Assembly: GCF_007565055.1 (NCBI RefSeq)
Contig: NC_044564.1
Coordinates: 75,474,563 to 75,538,562, forward strand
DNA length: 64,000 nt
Origin: Rhinopithecus roxellana
Lineage: Eukaryota > Chordata > Mammalia > Primates > Cercopithecidae
Direction: 5' to 3'
The position numbers and the translations under genes were made by a program. This document shows positions 24,440 to 39,511 of this stretch, in pieces (position 1 is the stretch's first letter; each line of letters opens with the position of its first letter). The notes beneath the pieces were generated by a model. That model did no database searches. It was not told the origin of the DNA and saw only the letters and a list, made by a program, of their open reading frames with translations.

Positions 24440-25345
24440 TTCCCAGGGCCCAGCAAAGGGACCAAGTCTCCAGAGCCCTGACGATAAGCGGTAACACACC
24501 AAAATATGGACTCATCTTCCACTCCACCTTCACTGGCCAAGCAGCTGCCAGGAATAAAGGCCGCATCTCCCGATACCTGGAAAACAATTGCAGTACTGCC
24601 TCGCAAATCAACTGCTTTGCTGAGGTGCTCCTGAGCGTATTTGGGGAGACGCTTCAAGAACAAGTTGAAGACTGTCTTTCTATGAGACTGGAGAGATTCC
24701 ATGAAAGAAACCAGATGTCATGAAGACAGAAATGGTTCAGGCAGAGAGAACTGCTGCTGAGATTATTAGGAGGCTGGAGAAACAGGAGTAGAAACGCTTA
24801 AAGGTGGAAAAGAAATGCTAGCTGCGCTTGCTGTCGTGTCTTTGGAAAATAGCAGTAGAACTCCAGGAGTATCCAAAGATAAGTGTGAAACCCAAAAAGA
24901 AGAAAAAGCAAAAGCCCCAGGAGGCTCCTCAGGAGAATGGAATGAAAGACCCATCTAACTATTTCTCCAAACCTAATAAAAGGAAATCTTTTTCCAAGGA
25001 GAAATTGGTTAGTAGCCATCGAGAACAGACCACTGGCAGCATCAGTCTTCCCAAGAGGAAGACATCTTCACCCAAGAAGGAAGCAATTAGTGATCCCAAA
25101 GAGGCAGGCAACAGGAGGGTCGCTAAGAAAAAGAGGAAATTCTCCTTCAAAGAGGAAGGAGCCAGTCAGTAGTTGACCTGAAGAGGCTGCTGGCAGCAAG
25201 AGCAGCTCCAAGAAGAAAGTTACATAAAGTACCCCAGGAAGATTAGAATGCAAATGGACGTTCCCTGTCAGGTGGGGCACATCCTACCCCAAGGCAACAT
25301 TTTCCATTCCCATTCCCATTCCCCAATAAAAAATTCTCACACACG
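24440..25345 (+). pseudogene. NOP56: Processed pseudogene of NOP56, 5'-truncated
   Basis: NOP56 is a core protein of box C/D snoRNPs, which guide 2'-O-methylation of rRNA in the nucleolus. Conceptual translation gives [13 protein letters not shown] then [12 protein letters not shown] (about 24490-24600, end of the Nop domain). Later it gives PKKKKKQKPQE and a Lys-rich tail with PKRKTSSPKKEA and KKKRKFSFKEE (about 24890-25150). This is the order of the NOP56 C-terminal half without introns. The reading frame shifts near 24690 and two TAG codons interrupt the Lys/Glu-rich helix around 24788-24822. A 3'UTR-like part ends with AATAAA at about 25325. Identical AAGCATATTGT copies flank the insertion (24429-24439 and 25346-25356), which is L1-mediated retroposition. 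No clear poly(A) tail remains. It is non-coding. Confidence 0.93.
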
Positions 25346-25356
25346 AAGCATATTGT

Positions 25357-26999
25357 GAATCCTAAGGCAGTATGATTATGGATATGCACAGAAATATACA
25401 CTCCTTCACCAAAAGGATATTCATAGGCAGAAGTACAGACACTAGAAAAATACTGAAACAACTCCTTCATTTGAGCTGCTGTTTCTGAAGTGTCAGCCAT
25501 TAAACTGGAGCCAAGATTCTCTAAGAAGATACTCTTTCCAAAAGACATAAATCAATGGGCACCAGATTGTATCTGTGAATCTCTTTCTCATGCGTGCACA
25601 TGCAGATTATCTCACAAAAGCTCTAACAAGTCAAAAGCAGCAAACAAGAAGTAAACACAAAAGGAAAAATTCTTGAGAAAACAGCATAATGTTTTGAGAT
25701 GAGTCACATCCAGGTTTGCATGAGGAGGATTCAGGAAAAGGAACACTACATGTTCTTTCTGCACATGCAGCCACAGCCATCCTGGCTTGCACAAAGCAGC
25801 AAGGTGTTTAAGTGACTCTGATCAACACAGCATGCTGATGATCCCATTGTACATTTGATTTGGCTCAGGATCGCCCAATCGAATTTGCTAACACAGTAGA
25901 CTCCAGAAGAATCACCCATTAACAACAATCCAAATACAGAGTCTAAATGTGCATAAGGCCTTTTGTGATCTCCGCTGGAGCTTATAGTATCTAACAGCTG
26001 CAACTGTGACTGTTCTAGCTAATTGCTCTCAGCAACAAAAATAAACAATCGCTTCAGGAAGGAGACTGTATCCACCAAATATTAATGAATTTTTAAAGTC
26101 AGAAATCTCAAATCTTGGTTTAAAAATCTTGCTACTGCTAAAAAGTCTCAAACAGAGTTAAGGAGGCCCTGAAAGTCCTTATTTTGTAGTTAATCCGACC
26201 CTCCCACCCACCTAAACCCCTCCCCCACAGTTAAAAAAAAAAAAGGGAAAAGGAATGTGCCTTGCGTTTGGAAGAATTTAAGCAATCTGAGATATTTTAA
26301 CTCATGTATAACTTTTTAACATATGGGGGAAAAGAGTCGCACTGATTGGAGCTATTTTTAAAGTGCAGCTCTACCATAAAAATAGACATTTACTCATAAG
26401 GATGCTTGAATAGAGAACAGGCCCAATCTACGTCTCATTGTTAAGAAAGGGGTGAAAAAAGGCTGTCGTGCTTTCTGGAGAGCCGTTTATGGTCCGCCTG
26501 TGATGTCATGACAGGATCCAGGTGCACTCTAACAAGCAGCTTTCAGTCTCATCAATTCCTTTAAAAGTGCTCTTCTACCATCAGCTACTTCTCTGAGCAC
26601 AAGCAATAAGGAGCCAGTATTTACCCAGACCCTTGCAAGACAGAACATCACTGCAATCACAGACCCAGGAAGGAGGAGGAAAGATTACTCACCCACAATT
26701 GGGTTCATCTTCGTCCTCTCCTCCTGTCCCCCTTAGGGAAGGAAGCATTTTCTTTTGCTAAGAAAAGAAAGGACAGAAGTAGTTATCAGTACCCTATGAC
26801 ATCTACTTACCCTCTGTCCATAAAGAGAAAAAATAGCTTCGTATTTCTCTCCCTATCCATGACCCTACTGTATAGCTGATGCTTGCAACCAAATTGCCCA
26901 CCGAACACAGTGGCAAGTAGTCATTTAGGCATCACCACTACCCCTAATGTGGTTTGGCGAGATCTCAGTGTCTGGACTTAATCTGTCTTTAGCCTTTTT
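25357..26999. other. Intergenic, non-repetitive; possible regulatory block near 26450-26600
   Basis: No gene or repeat family recognised. The part around 26450-26600 is GC-balanced unique sequence with a CRE/AP-1-like TGATGTCATGACA at about 26500 and an E-box CAGGTG just after it. This only suggests an enhancer; conservation or chromatin data would be needed. Confidence 0.4.
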
Positions 27000-27012
27000 A
27001 AAAGCTTGGAGA

Positions 27013-31449
<4,437 letters not shown>

Positions 31450-31754
31450 GGCCGGGCGCGGTGGCTCAAGCCTGTAATCCCAGCACTTTGGGAGGCCGAG
31501 ACGGGCGGATCACGAGGTCGGGAGATCGAGACCATCCTGGCTAACATGGTGAAACCCTGTCTCTACTAAAAATACAAAAAACTAGCCGGGCGAAGTCGCG
31601 GGCGCCTGTAGTCCCAGCTACTCAGGAAGCTGAGGCAGGAGAATGGAGGGAACCCGGGAGGCGGAGCTTGCAGTGAGCTGAGATCGCGCCACTGCACTCC
31701 AGCCTAGGTGGCAGAGCGAAACTCCGTCTCAAAAAAAAAAAAAAAAAAAAAAAA
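31450..31754 (+). mobile_element. Young AluY-type element
   Basis: A full-length Alu starting GGCCGGGCGCGGTGGCTCAA with intact CpGs, a GAGACGGGCGG segment and a pure A-tail. It is flanked by AAGAATTTC at 31441-31449 and 31755-31763. The same CTCAAGCC and GACGGGCGG variants as in the copy at 17807 suggest an Old World monkey AluY lineage. Confidence 0.93.
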
Positions 31755-31763
31755 AAGAATTTC

Positions 31764-32900
31764 ATGTTGGCCACTCTAACACTGAATTTCAATATTGTTC
31801 TGATAATTTCCAAGCACAGGTAAAAAAAGGGAGAAAAACGAAATTTCTCCTCAAACATACCAGTGGTTACTATATCAACTTCCTTTGTTGAGAATTTTTC
31901 CACTATCTGCTCAATTATAAAAGAACTGCTGACATGCAAACCAATCAAAATACTGATAAAGCATGCAAGAGGAAAGAGGTGAGGGGAGGATGTTCCAACA
32001 TCACAAAATTAGAGTATTACATTCATATAATAAGAAAAGACTAATTGCATGTTGAAAAAAGAAAGTGTCTTGTCACTCAACTACGCTCTTGACTAGTAGG
32101 TTGTGAATTCAGGACAATTACTTTTAGAATGGCTTCTACCAAAAAAGCCGACAGATACAATAAAATTAAAATAAGTCATTTAGTATACTTTGTTTAAAAA
32201 AAAAGTGTTTCATTATTATACTCATTTGTCTGAAGTTCTATAGAAGTAGCATCCTTCCACAAAAGAACAGCAGGAAATCTTTTTTTCCTTCACAGATCTG
32301 TTAAGGGTGTATATAAGAACTGAACTTTTATGCGAAACACAAGGTTGGCAAAGTTCATGGTTTGTAACCTGTGCAACACACAACAACACTAACAATAGAA
32401 ACTAAGCTTCTGAGTTTAGGAAAGAATATCTTGACAATCTAGCATGTGTGCAAAAAAGTTAACTTTTACACACCAACACTTAATCCCATGAGTGAATTAA
32501 AGATTGCCAGTGGAAGCTGAGTAAGCTACTTTCCTTCTATTTGGTTTTTAACTCATACAAATGTGTAAGGGTGATTATTTGTGCAAAAAGCTGAAGGTTG
32601 AATCCCAGCCATAAAATGGTGTTGATATCCAATTTACCAAACTTTACAACTAGCAGAGGAAAGTATGTTCTCCTGTGAGAATTACTCATTTAGTAATATT
32701 TGAAAACTAATCAGAAGGTGTCATTCAGTCCAAAAATTTTTGCATGTTCTACTTCAATTAACTTGTCTTTTGGAATTCTAAGAGGTAACACTGCTTTCCA
32801 CTGAAACTTTGAGGGAACTTCTTTTAACTCAAGAGAGCAAGTCTGCTTATTAGACTGAGCACAGGTGCGCCCGAATTGTGTATAAAGACCTACTCACCAC
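31764..32900. other. Sequence just downstream of the ELAVL2 poly(A) site
   Basis: AT-rich unique sequence. No gene or clear repeat was recognised. Readthrough transcripts of ELAVL2 could extend here, but nothing in the sequence shows a second strong poly(A) site. Confidence 0.4.
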
Positions 32901-32923
32901 ACTGTTCTTTCCCTTCAACTTTG

Positions 32924-32929
32924 TTTATT
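32924..32929 (-). promoter_or_regulatory. ELAVL2: Candidate ELAVL2 poly(A) signal AATAAA
   Basis: TTTATT on the plus strand is AATAAA in the transcript, about 2.4 kb after the stop codon. Several other AATAAA copies occur nearer the stop, so this is the probable distal signal and its use is inferred from length alone. Confidence 0.55.
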
Positions 32930-33249
32930 GATGTACTGAACATGAAAAAGTACAAAGAATCCAAACACAAAAGAAAACATGTACAGCCTCTTAAATACTC
33001 AACAGAATATATTTTCTATTCCAACAGATGTGAATTAAGTCATACTGTACAACTTCAAATAAATACCAGCCTTACATTTTATTAAGTGCTCTGATAAACA
33101 CTGTAAAGTGAAGCACAATTTGCATGCCCTCTCATCAATGCCTTGGTTTGCTACAGTAGTATAGGAAAGAAGCATGTAGCTGCTGTTTTCCCTTGAGGGA
33201 AACCTTATTATTTTTTTTTAAGTATATACATGTATTTTATTTTTTAGTG

Positions 33250-33274
33250 TTTTTTTTTTTTTTTTTTTTTTTTT
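33250..33274 (-). repeat. A25 tract in the ELAVL2 3'UTR (T25 on plus)
   Basis: An uninterrupted run of 25 T, which is a genomic oligo-A in the RNA sense. An AATAAA-like site lies just next to it at 33236-33241, on the downstream side in the RNA. Oligo-dT priming here would mimic a poly(A) end. Confidence 0.95.
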
Positions 33275-35364
33275 AAACGCAGAAGGTTAACTCTGACAAT
33301 CTAAATGCACCTAAGGATATGAGAAAGTGCTAAGCCAATTGATTTCTGAATAGCATTGAGTGGGTCAGCATGAAAACTCGCTTATTCACTTTAGCACGCG
33401 CCTCACAGTATATGTACTGTACTATACTGAAAAATTTTATAACTACAATTTTAAATAATAAAAAATAAAACTCAAAGCAACCGCAAAGATAATGTACAAC
33501 TATGTTATGCATAGCACATTGCCTGTTCTAAGGGGAAGCATGTGAGCATCTCAGTTTATACAAAAAGCAGGACGTAACTATATAGTTCTCAGTGCATCCT
33601 GATGAAGGCATTTTTGCCTTCAGCTTTTTTGAAAATTTATTATAAGCTAGATGCTAATCAGAAAATATTTTGTATTTTTTAAAATTTCTTTCATACATGG
33701 TAAAGACTTATTTTATTATTTCCCCAAATAGTGGTTTAAGCATCATACAAAGTTAAATTTCAATAGCATACAGATATTTATGATTTTTGTATGAAAAATG
33801 TAAGGAAATTTGTTCAAAACCTATGGTTATACTCATTTTTTTATACCACAAACATATTTATAAACGAAAATGTAGCATCACCATAAACAGCTGAAGCTAG
33901 ACTATCTACAGACAAAATTAGCAACAAATCTGATGCACTGTAAATTCAAGTCCTCAGGACAACAAAAGTGATTAAGCAAGACCTCAAGTAACAATGTTAA
34001 TGCCATTTACAAAGGAAAAAACTGATACAAAAACATTCAAAACCTGAACATCACTTGGCATGTAAGGGAAAAAAAATTAAATTAGCTGAAAGGTTCATAA
34101 ACACAAGGTCTTATTTACATTACACAAAGCTCAGGTGTTAGCCTTGAACGTAACTTTCAAAATACCTTCAAATATATCCAACTCAGATCACTTTTGCTGA
34201 TTTGCTGCAGTACAAATCATGTGCAATGTCTTTTTTCCTTAAGACAAAACAATTCTTCAAACAATACTGCAAGTACATCACTAAACACCATGAGCTCTAT
34301 CTGAAGGGATTTCTTTAGGAAGAACAGATTTTTCCCCCATCTCTCAGTAATTTAAATTTCTTGCCTGCTCTTATATATTCTTTTGTAAATTTTTTTTATT
34401 TGTTTCAAAATCACAAATCAATGTGAGCCACCTATCATAATAACCAGGATGATCAGACGCTCCACTGGTGATTACAAAAATGAAACCAGCAGTGTTTCCC
34501 CCATTGATTCTACTCCTTTCATACAAAGATCTCAAAAGTATTTTCTACACCATAAATCTTTCTAAATTTTTCAACCGCTGCAAATTTCCTGGTAAATTTT
34601 AAAAGCTCACTAGGTGTCATATGAAGAGATTTCTCAAAGTATTCAAGTCAAAATATTTGTTCCAGGACCAGTAAAAAGTTTCTCCAAATTTTCTTTTTTA
34701 TAAAAATAGATGCTTTTTTTAAACCCACATCAAAGAGGCTCTTATCTCTTTGGCAAGGTACTGCTTTACGAAAAGTTCTCCAGTATTCTTACAATAAGCG
34801 TTTATAATGTAGCCCCCCCTTCCCCAACCCAAATCATAATTACAAAATAAATACTGTTTTAAACTTCATAAATAAAAATGTAAACTTCAAAATACTTTTC
34901 TTAAACAGACATAACAGCAATGCTTTAAATGTAAACCAAACACAAAGCTAATTAGAAAAAGGAAAAAAAGGGGGGAAAAAAAGACACAACCAACTGAAGA
35001 ATTACAACACAAAGCCTCAATATTTACTCACAGGTTCAAGGCAGTTATGTAAAAAGAAAAGAAATGTCTTCCCTTAGCTGAAACACTTTAAAAGGTCCAC
35101 CTTCTTCAAAGAAGGCAATAGAATGCAATGTGACAGGTAAAAACCCTGTACCTCTTGTCCATATTCAAACATAAAAGATATTTAAGAAGTTTTAATTCAA
35201 ATACTAGCAATAAAAAATCTCACATATTTCTTAGGATGCTAAGTAGTCGTTTTATCCCCATCTCAACACTGACTTACAAAGACATTTACTAATGTATAAA
35301 GTTTCTCTTAACTTGCCTTTGTTGTATAGTTTTCATATATAAATGGACTGAGGACAAGAGCTCA

Positions 35365-36253
<889 letters not shown>

Positions 36254-36292
36254 CTCTTTACTCCATAAGCCATATTGAGCAGATTGTCCAAC
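36254..36292 (-). CDS. ELAVL2: ELAVL2 39-nt hinge cassette exon
   Basis: A micro-exon encoding LDNLLNMAYGVK plus split Arg codons at both ends. It is preceded by TTTTGCAG and followed by GTAATG. With 39 nt (13 codons) it keeps the frame, so inclusion or skipping gives the long and short hinge forms known for ELAVL2 (359 and 346 residues by my recollection). The hinge between RRM2 and RRM3 affects nuclear-cytoplasmic shuttling in the Hu family. It is too short to be seen by frame scanning and was found by matching the expected hinge sequence and splice sites. Confidence 0.96.
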
Positions 36293-36599
36293 CTGCAAAA
36301 CACACATTTAGCAAACTTCAGTTTTTAATTTTTCCCCTTGATGTTCAAGAAAGCTGGGCTCATTACTGCCGTCTTCCGAGGGGATATTTGTACACTGATT
36401 ATGTGTGAAGTCTCAGAATGCTGGGTCTTTTTACATTCTTAAGCTAATGGGCACCAACTGCCACAGGACAGTTCTTCCAGTGAATGGTTTCTCTCTACAA
36501 GGGTCAGTACATGGGACACAGTGACGGTCATCTGAGGATACCTTTCAGAGAGGAAGTGCAAAAGCTCTGGGATAGTTAACTTTCGGGTTCTCATCAGGT

Positions 36600-36765
36600 A
36601 GGTTCAAAGTGATCAATGTACAGCTAACATGTACTTTATACGACTTTTGATTTTCACAACTCCTTTAGTCCCTGCAGATACCTAAGGCACACAGGGTTTA
36701 AGTGGCTTGCTCTAGACCACAGGGCTAGTAAATTATGGCATTGATATTCAAACTCTTCAGGTTAT
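36600..36765 (-). mobile_element. MIR SINE
   Basis: ATGTACTTTATACGACTTTT, CACAACTCCTTTAGTCCCTG and TAAGTGGCTTGCTCTAGACC...GGGCTAGTAA follow the reverse MIR order. It lies about 310 bp upstream, in the RNA sense, of the hinge cassette. Confidence 0.6.
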
Positions 36766-36835
36766 AGAATTTCTTAAGTTTCTCTTTCATTTCCCAACTT
36801 TGAAGGACTTTCATCTCTTAGAATCAAGGAGGTAT

Positions 36836-36990
36836 AATTACAAGTAGAAAAAAACCTTATAGACAACCCGAGCTAACCCTCCCCATTTATGAAATGTGCT
36901 CAGCTGAGGTCTAGAGAAGGAAAAAAGAAAAACCCACCACTCTAATGTGCAACAAAGCCAGGAGTTCAGATCCTGATCTGGAAGCTATAT
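36836..36990 (-). mobile_element. MIR/CR1-like remnant
   Basis: TATAGACAACCCGAGCTAAC, CCCATTTATGAAATGTGCTC and GAGGTCTAGAGAAGGAAAAA resemble an old SINE/LINE end often ending in a gagg-ccag-gag segment. The family is uncertain. Confidence 0.4.
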
Positions 36991-37356
36991 TCAAATTACG
37001 CTACAGAAAGTGTCGTCCTACTCAGTTTTCAAACGCCAGGTAGGAAACAAAACAAGCCAACCTGAGCCTCACTTAAAAATGTTTAAAGAAAGTAAATAGG
37101 GGTGGGGATGGGGGTGTCATTACTCTTTAAAACCTTCTACCTTTTCCTTATATCAAAAATTAGTTTTACAGTATTTGATTCTTCATCAGTTTCAAAACAT
37201 CACTCTAATGTCCCAAAATTTCCACAGTGCTTACCAATTAATTACGTGTTTTGAGGAGGTAGGCATAACTTAATACAATACATAGCCCACAACCACTCTC
37301 AACTGCTACAATGCTCAACACTCTCCAAAGACATCCCAGGGTTGTCCCTCCAGGAC

Positions 37357-37386
37357 TGGGGATGGGGGGCGGGGGGGGGGGGGCGG
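37357..37386 (+). repeat. G-rich tract, potential G-quadruplex
   Basis: Runs of G3, G6 and G13 separated by one to three other bases, on the plus (non-coding) strand of ELAVL2 intron 5. In the pre-mRNA the same tract is C-rich, so any quadruplex would be in DNA and not in the ELAVL2 RNA. Confidence 0.85.
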
Positions 37387-37669
37387 AGAATTCTTTCTTT
37401 AACACCTGTGAAAGCTAAGTTTGAAAAAAGTCTCAACCTTATTGCCTACCCTGTGGCATCAAGTCACACTAAAGTATACATGCAAAAGCAACTCCTTTTA
37501 GTTCTGTAAAAGCCAAAACGCATCTCATCTGGTCTTTCAGAATGGGGAAAAATATAGTCTCCCCACATCCCTGCCCTCAATCTCCACTGAAAATTTTGTT
37601 TTGTAAAGATGAAAGGAACTGAGCTTATGCAAAGTTTAAGGAAACAGAACAGATCACAATGACAAAAGA

Positions 37670-37670
<1 letters not shown>

Positions 37671-37707
<37 letters not shown>

Positions 37708-37716
37708 TGTGTGTGC
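37671..37716. repeat. (TG)n microsatellite, (CA)n in ELAVL2 RNA
   Basis: Twenty-odd TG units with one TCTG interruption near the end. In the sense of the transcript it is a CA repeat about 1.4 kb upstream of the hinge cassette exon. CA repeats are known binding sites for hnRNP L; an effect here is inference. Confidence 0.92.
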
Positions 37717-38341
37717 CTTGACTTACCACCCTCTCATTACACTACTGAGCACAAGCCAGGGTCACTGATAGTTTATAATAAATATGTGATGATCAAAAAA
37801 AGACAATGAGGTTACCAAAAATGTTGTCAACTTAGTTCAGAATGAAAACTTACTAAGAGGATTGGTTGGATGACCTTGTTTGCACGTCAAGTAAAAAGGG
37901 TATATATGTGGGGTTTTATTTTTTGCAGAGATGAGTATAGTCAAAGATGCCATGCCTTTATAGTCAAGAATAAGGGTCACCAATACCAGCAATAAAGACA
38001 AACACATTGTTAGCATCACCAATCATAAAGTAACAATACAATTTTATCAAATTGCTGGAATGATCAATACAGAATGCATCTGGCATATGGTACCTATAGA
38101 ACAGAACAGCATATTGAGGTCTCCAACCAAAGTGCTAGAGGGCCAGAATGCAGAGGCACCTTATCAACTCACTCAAAAGTTACACCATCTATGCCCATTA
38201 ATTGCATCCAGCTAGGGACAGGTCACGCTTTGCTACCACCCACTCAGGACACCAAGCCCATGCCCAGAGACAGAATTTCCTAAATGAGTTTTCAGAATTT
38301 TCAAACAGGGTAGAAACGAAACCTGCCCCTGAAATGAATTA

Positions 38342-38712
38342 CAGTCAGGCATCGTTTAACAATGGGGATATGTTCTGAAAATGTGTCACTGGGTAATCTC
38401 GTTGTACGATCATAGAATGTACGTATACAAACCTAGATGGTATAGCCTACCACACGCCTAGCTATATAGTATAGGTTATGGCTCGTGGGCTATAAACCTG
38501 TGTGTTATTGTACTGAATACTGTAGGTAATTCTAACACAATGCTAAATATTGTGTATTTAACCATATCTAAACACAGAAAAGGTAATGCATTGCACAATG
38601 TTAGAATGACTATGATATCACTAGGCAATAGGAATTTTTTGCCGTCTACTATATTATGGGACCATGGTCGTACATGTGATTGACTGAAACGTTGTTATGT
38701 GACGCATGACTG
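38342..38712 (+). mobile_element. MER2 (Tigger-type) DNA transposon
   Basis: The left end CAGTCAGGCATCGTTTAACA and right end AACGTTGTTATGTGACGCAT...GACTG are imperfect inverted repeats. The interior has ACAAACCTAGATGGTATAGC and the ATAGGAATTTTTTGCCG block, the MER2 layout. The base pair before the left end is TA, as expected for Tc1/mariner-type targets; the pair after the right end is CA, which may be a mutated TA. Confidence 0.85.
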
Positions 38713-39425
38713 CACACGCAATGAGGGAGAAACATTTCGTTTTCCATTCTCCATCTCCCCCACTTCCATCTCTGGCATTTCCAGACAGGAAGTCTGGAAT
38801 TTTTATAACAGGATCTCTGAGGACCCTCCAAATTATGATAGGGCATCTTATTTACCCTATCTATGAAGTCTTACATGATATCATGATCTTCACTGATTTC
38901 TTCACTTCTCTCTCATTTTAGGAAAAAACCCATCCTTGGAATTAAGCCAAGTTATCTACTCTAATATTTCTTTTCCTCCCATCACCAAAGAGTGTAGGGA
39001 GAAGCACGGAACCTAGAAAACAGGGCCCAGGCACTGCTGAAACGCCCCTGCCTGTATGCAGCTGGGCCCAGAAGTGTTTTCTAGCTTTCTCAGTGCCACA
39101 CATCATGTTTCGCATGGGAGCTCAGAAAAGGCAGTGGGTGCTCCACATGGACACCATTCACTCCAAATCTAGTAGCACTTGGCAAACTGTAACACAGGCA
39201 GTTGTAAGAGAAAATGGTGCAGCAACTAAGACACAAGGACTACTACAAGCCCCTAGAAATATGTCTTTGCTGGGTCTGTCCACTGCTCAAGGACATCTTT
39301 TATATATGGTCATTTATAAATGGAAGTCAATTTTTAAATGGAGAACAAACTAGCTGCCTCCAGAGTTATCTCAGGGAGGAGTGTGGATGATAATGTACTA
39401 CATCATGGAAGGTTAATATTAAAGT

Positions 39426-39511
39426 ATCTATTAAATATATATTTAAAATAAAATATAATATAAAATAAATATGTATTTAAAATAAAATATTTTTACTTGT
39501 ATTTAATAGAT
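39426..39511. repeat. AT-rich inverted repeat with internal direct repeats
   Basis: ATCTATTAAATA at 39426-39437 is the exact reverse complement of TATTTAATAGAT at 39500-39511. Between them TATTTAAAATAAAATA occurs twice. The arms could extrude as an AT-rich cruciform. Confidence 0.8.

Larger units (their letters stand above)
32905..35364 (-). other. ELAVL2: ELAVL2 3'UTR
   Basis: The untranslated tail of the last exon runs from just after the TAA stop (35365-35367) to the inferred cleavage site 15-25 nt past the AATAAA at 32924-32929. It is about 2.46 kb long, which agrees with my memory of a long ELAVL2 3'UTR. It is AT-rich, with U-rich stretches that could be bound by ELAV proteins themselves, and repeat-poor, as expected for a conserved neuronal 3'UTR. 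A run of 25 T on the plus strand (33250-33274) is an A25 tract in the RNA. Additional AATAAA copies (for example 33236-33241) could give shorter isoforms. The exact end is inferred. Confidence 0.8.
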
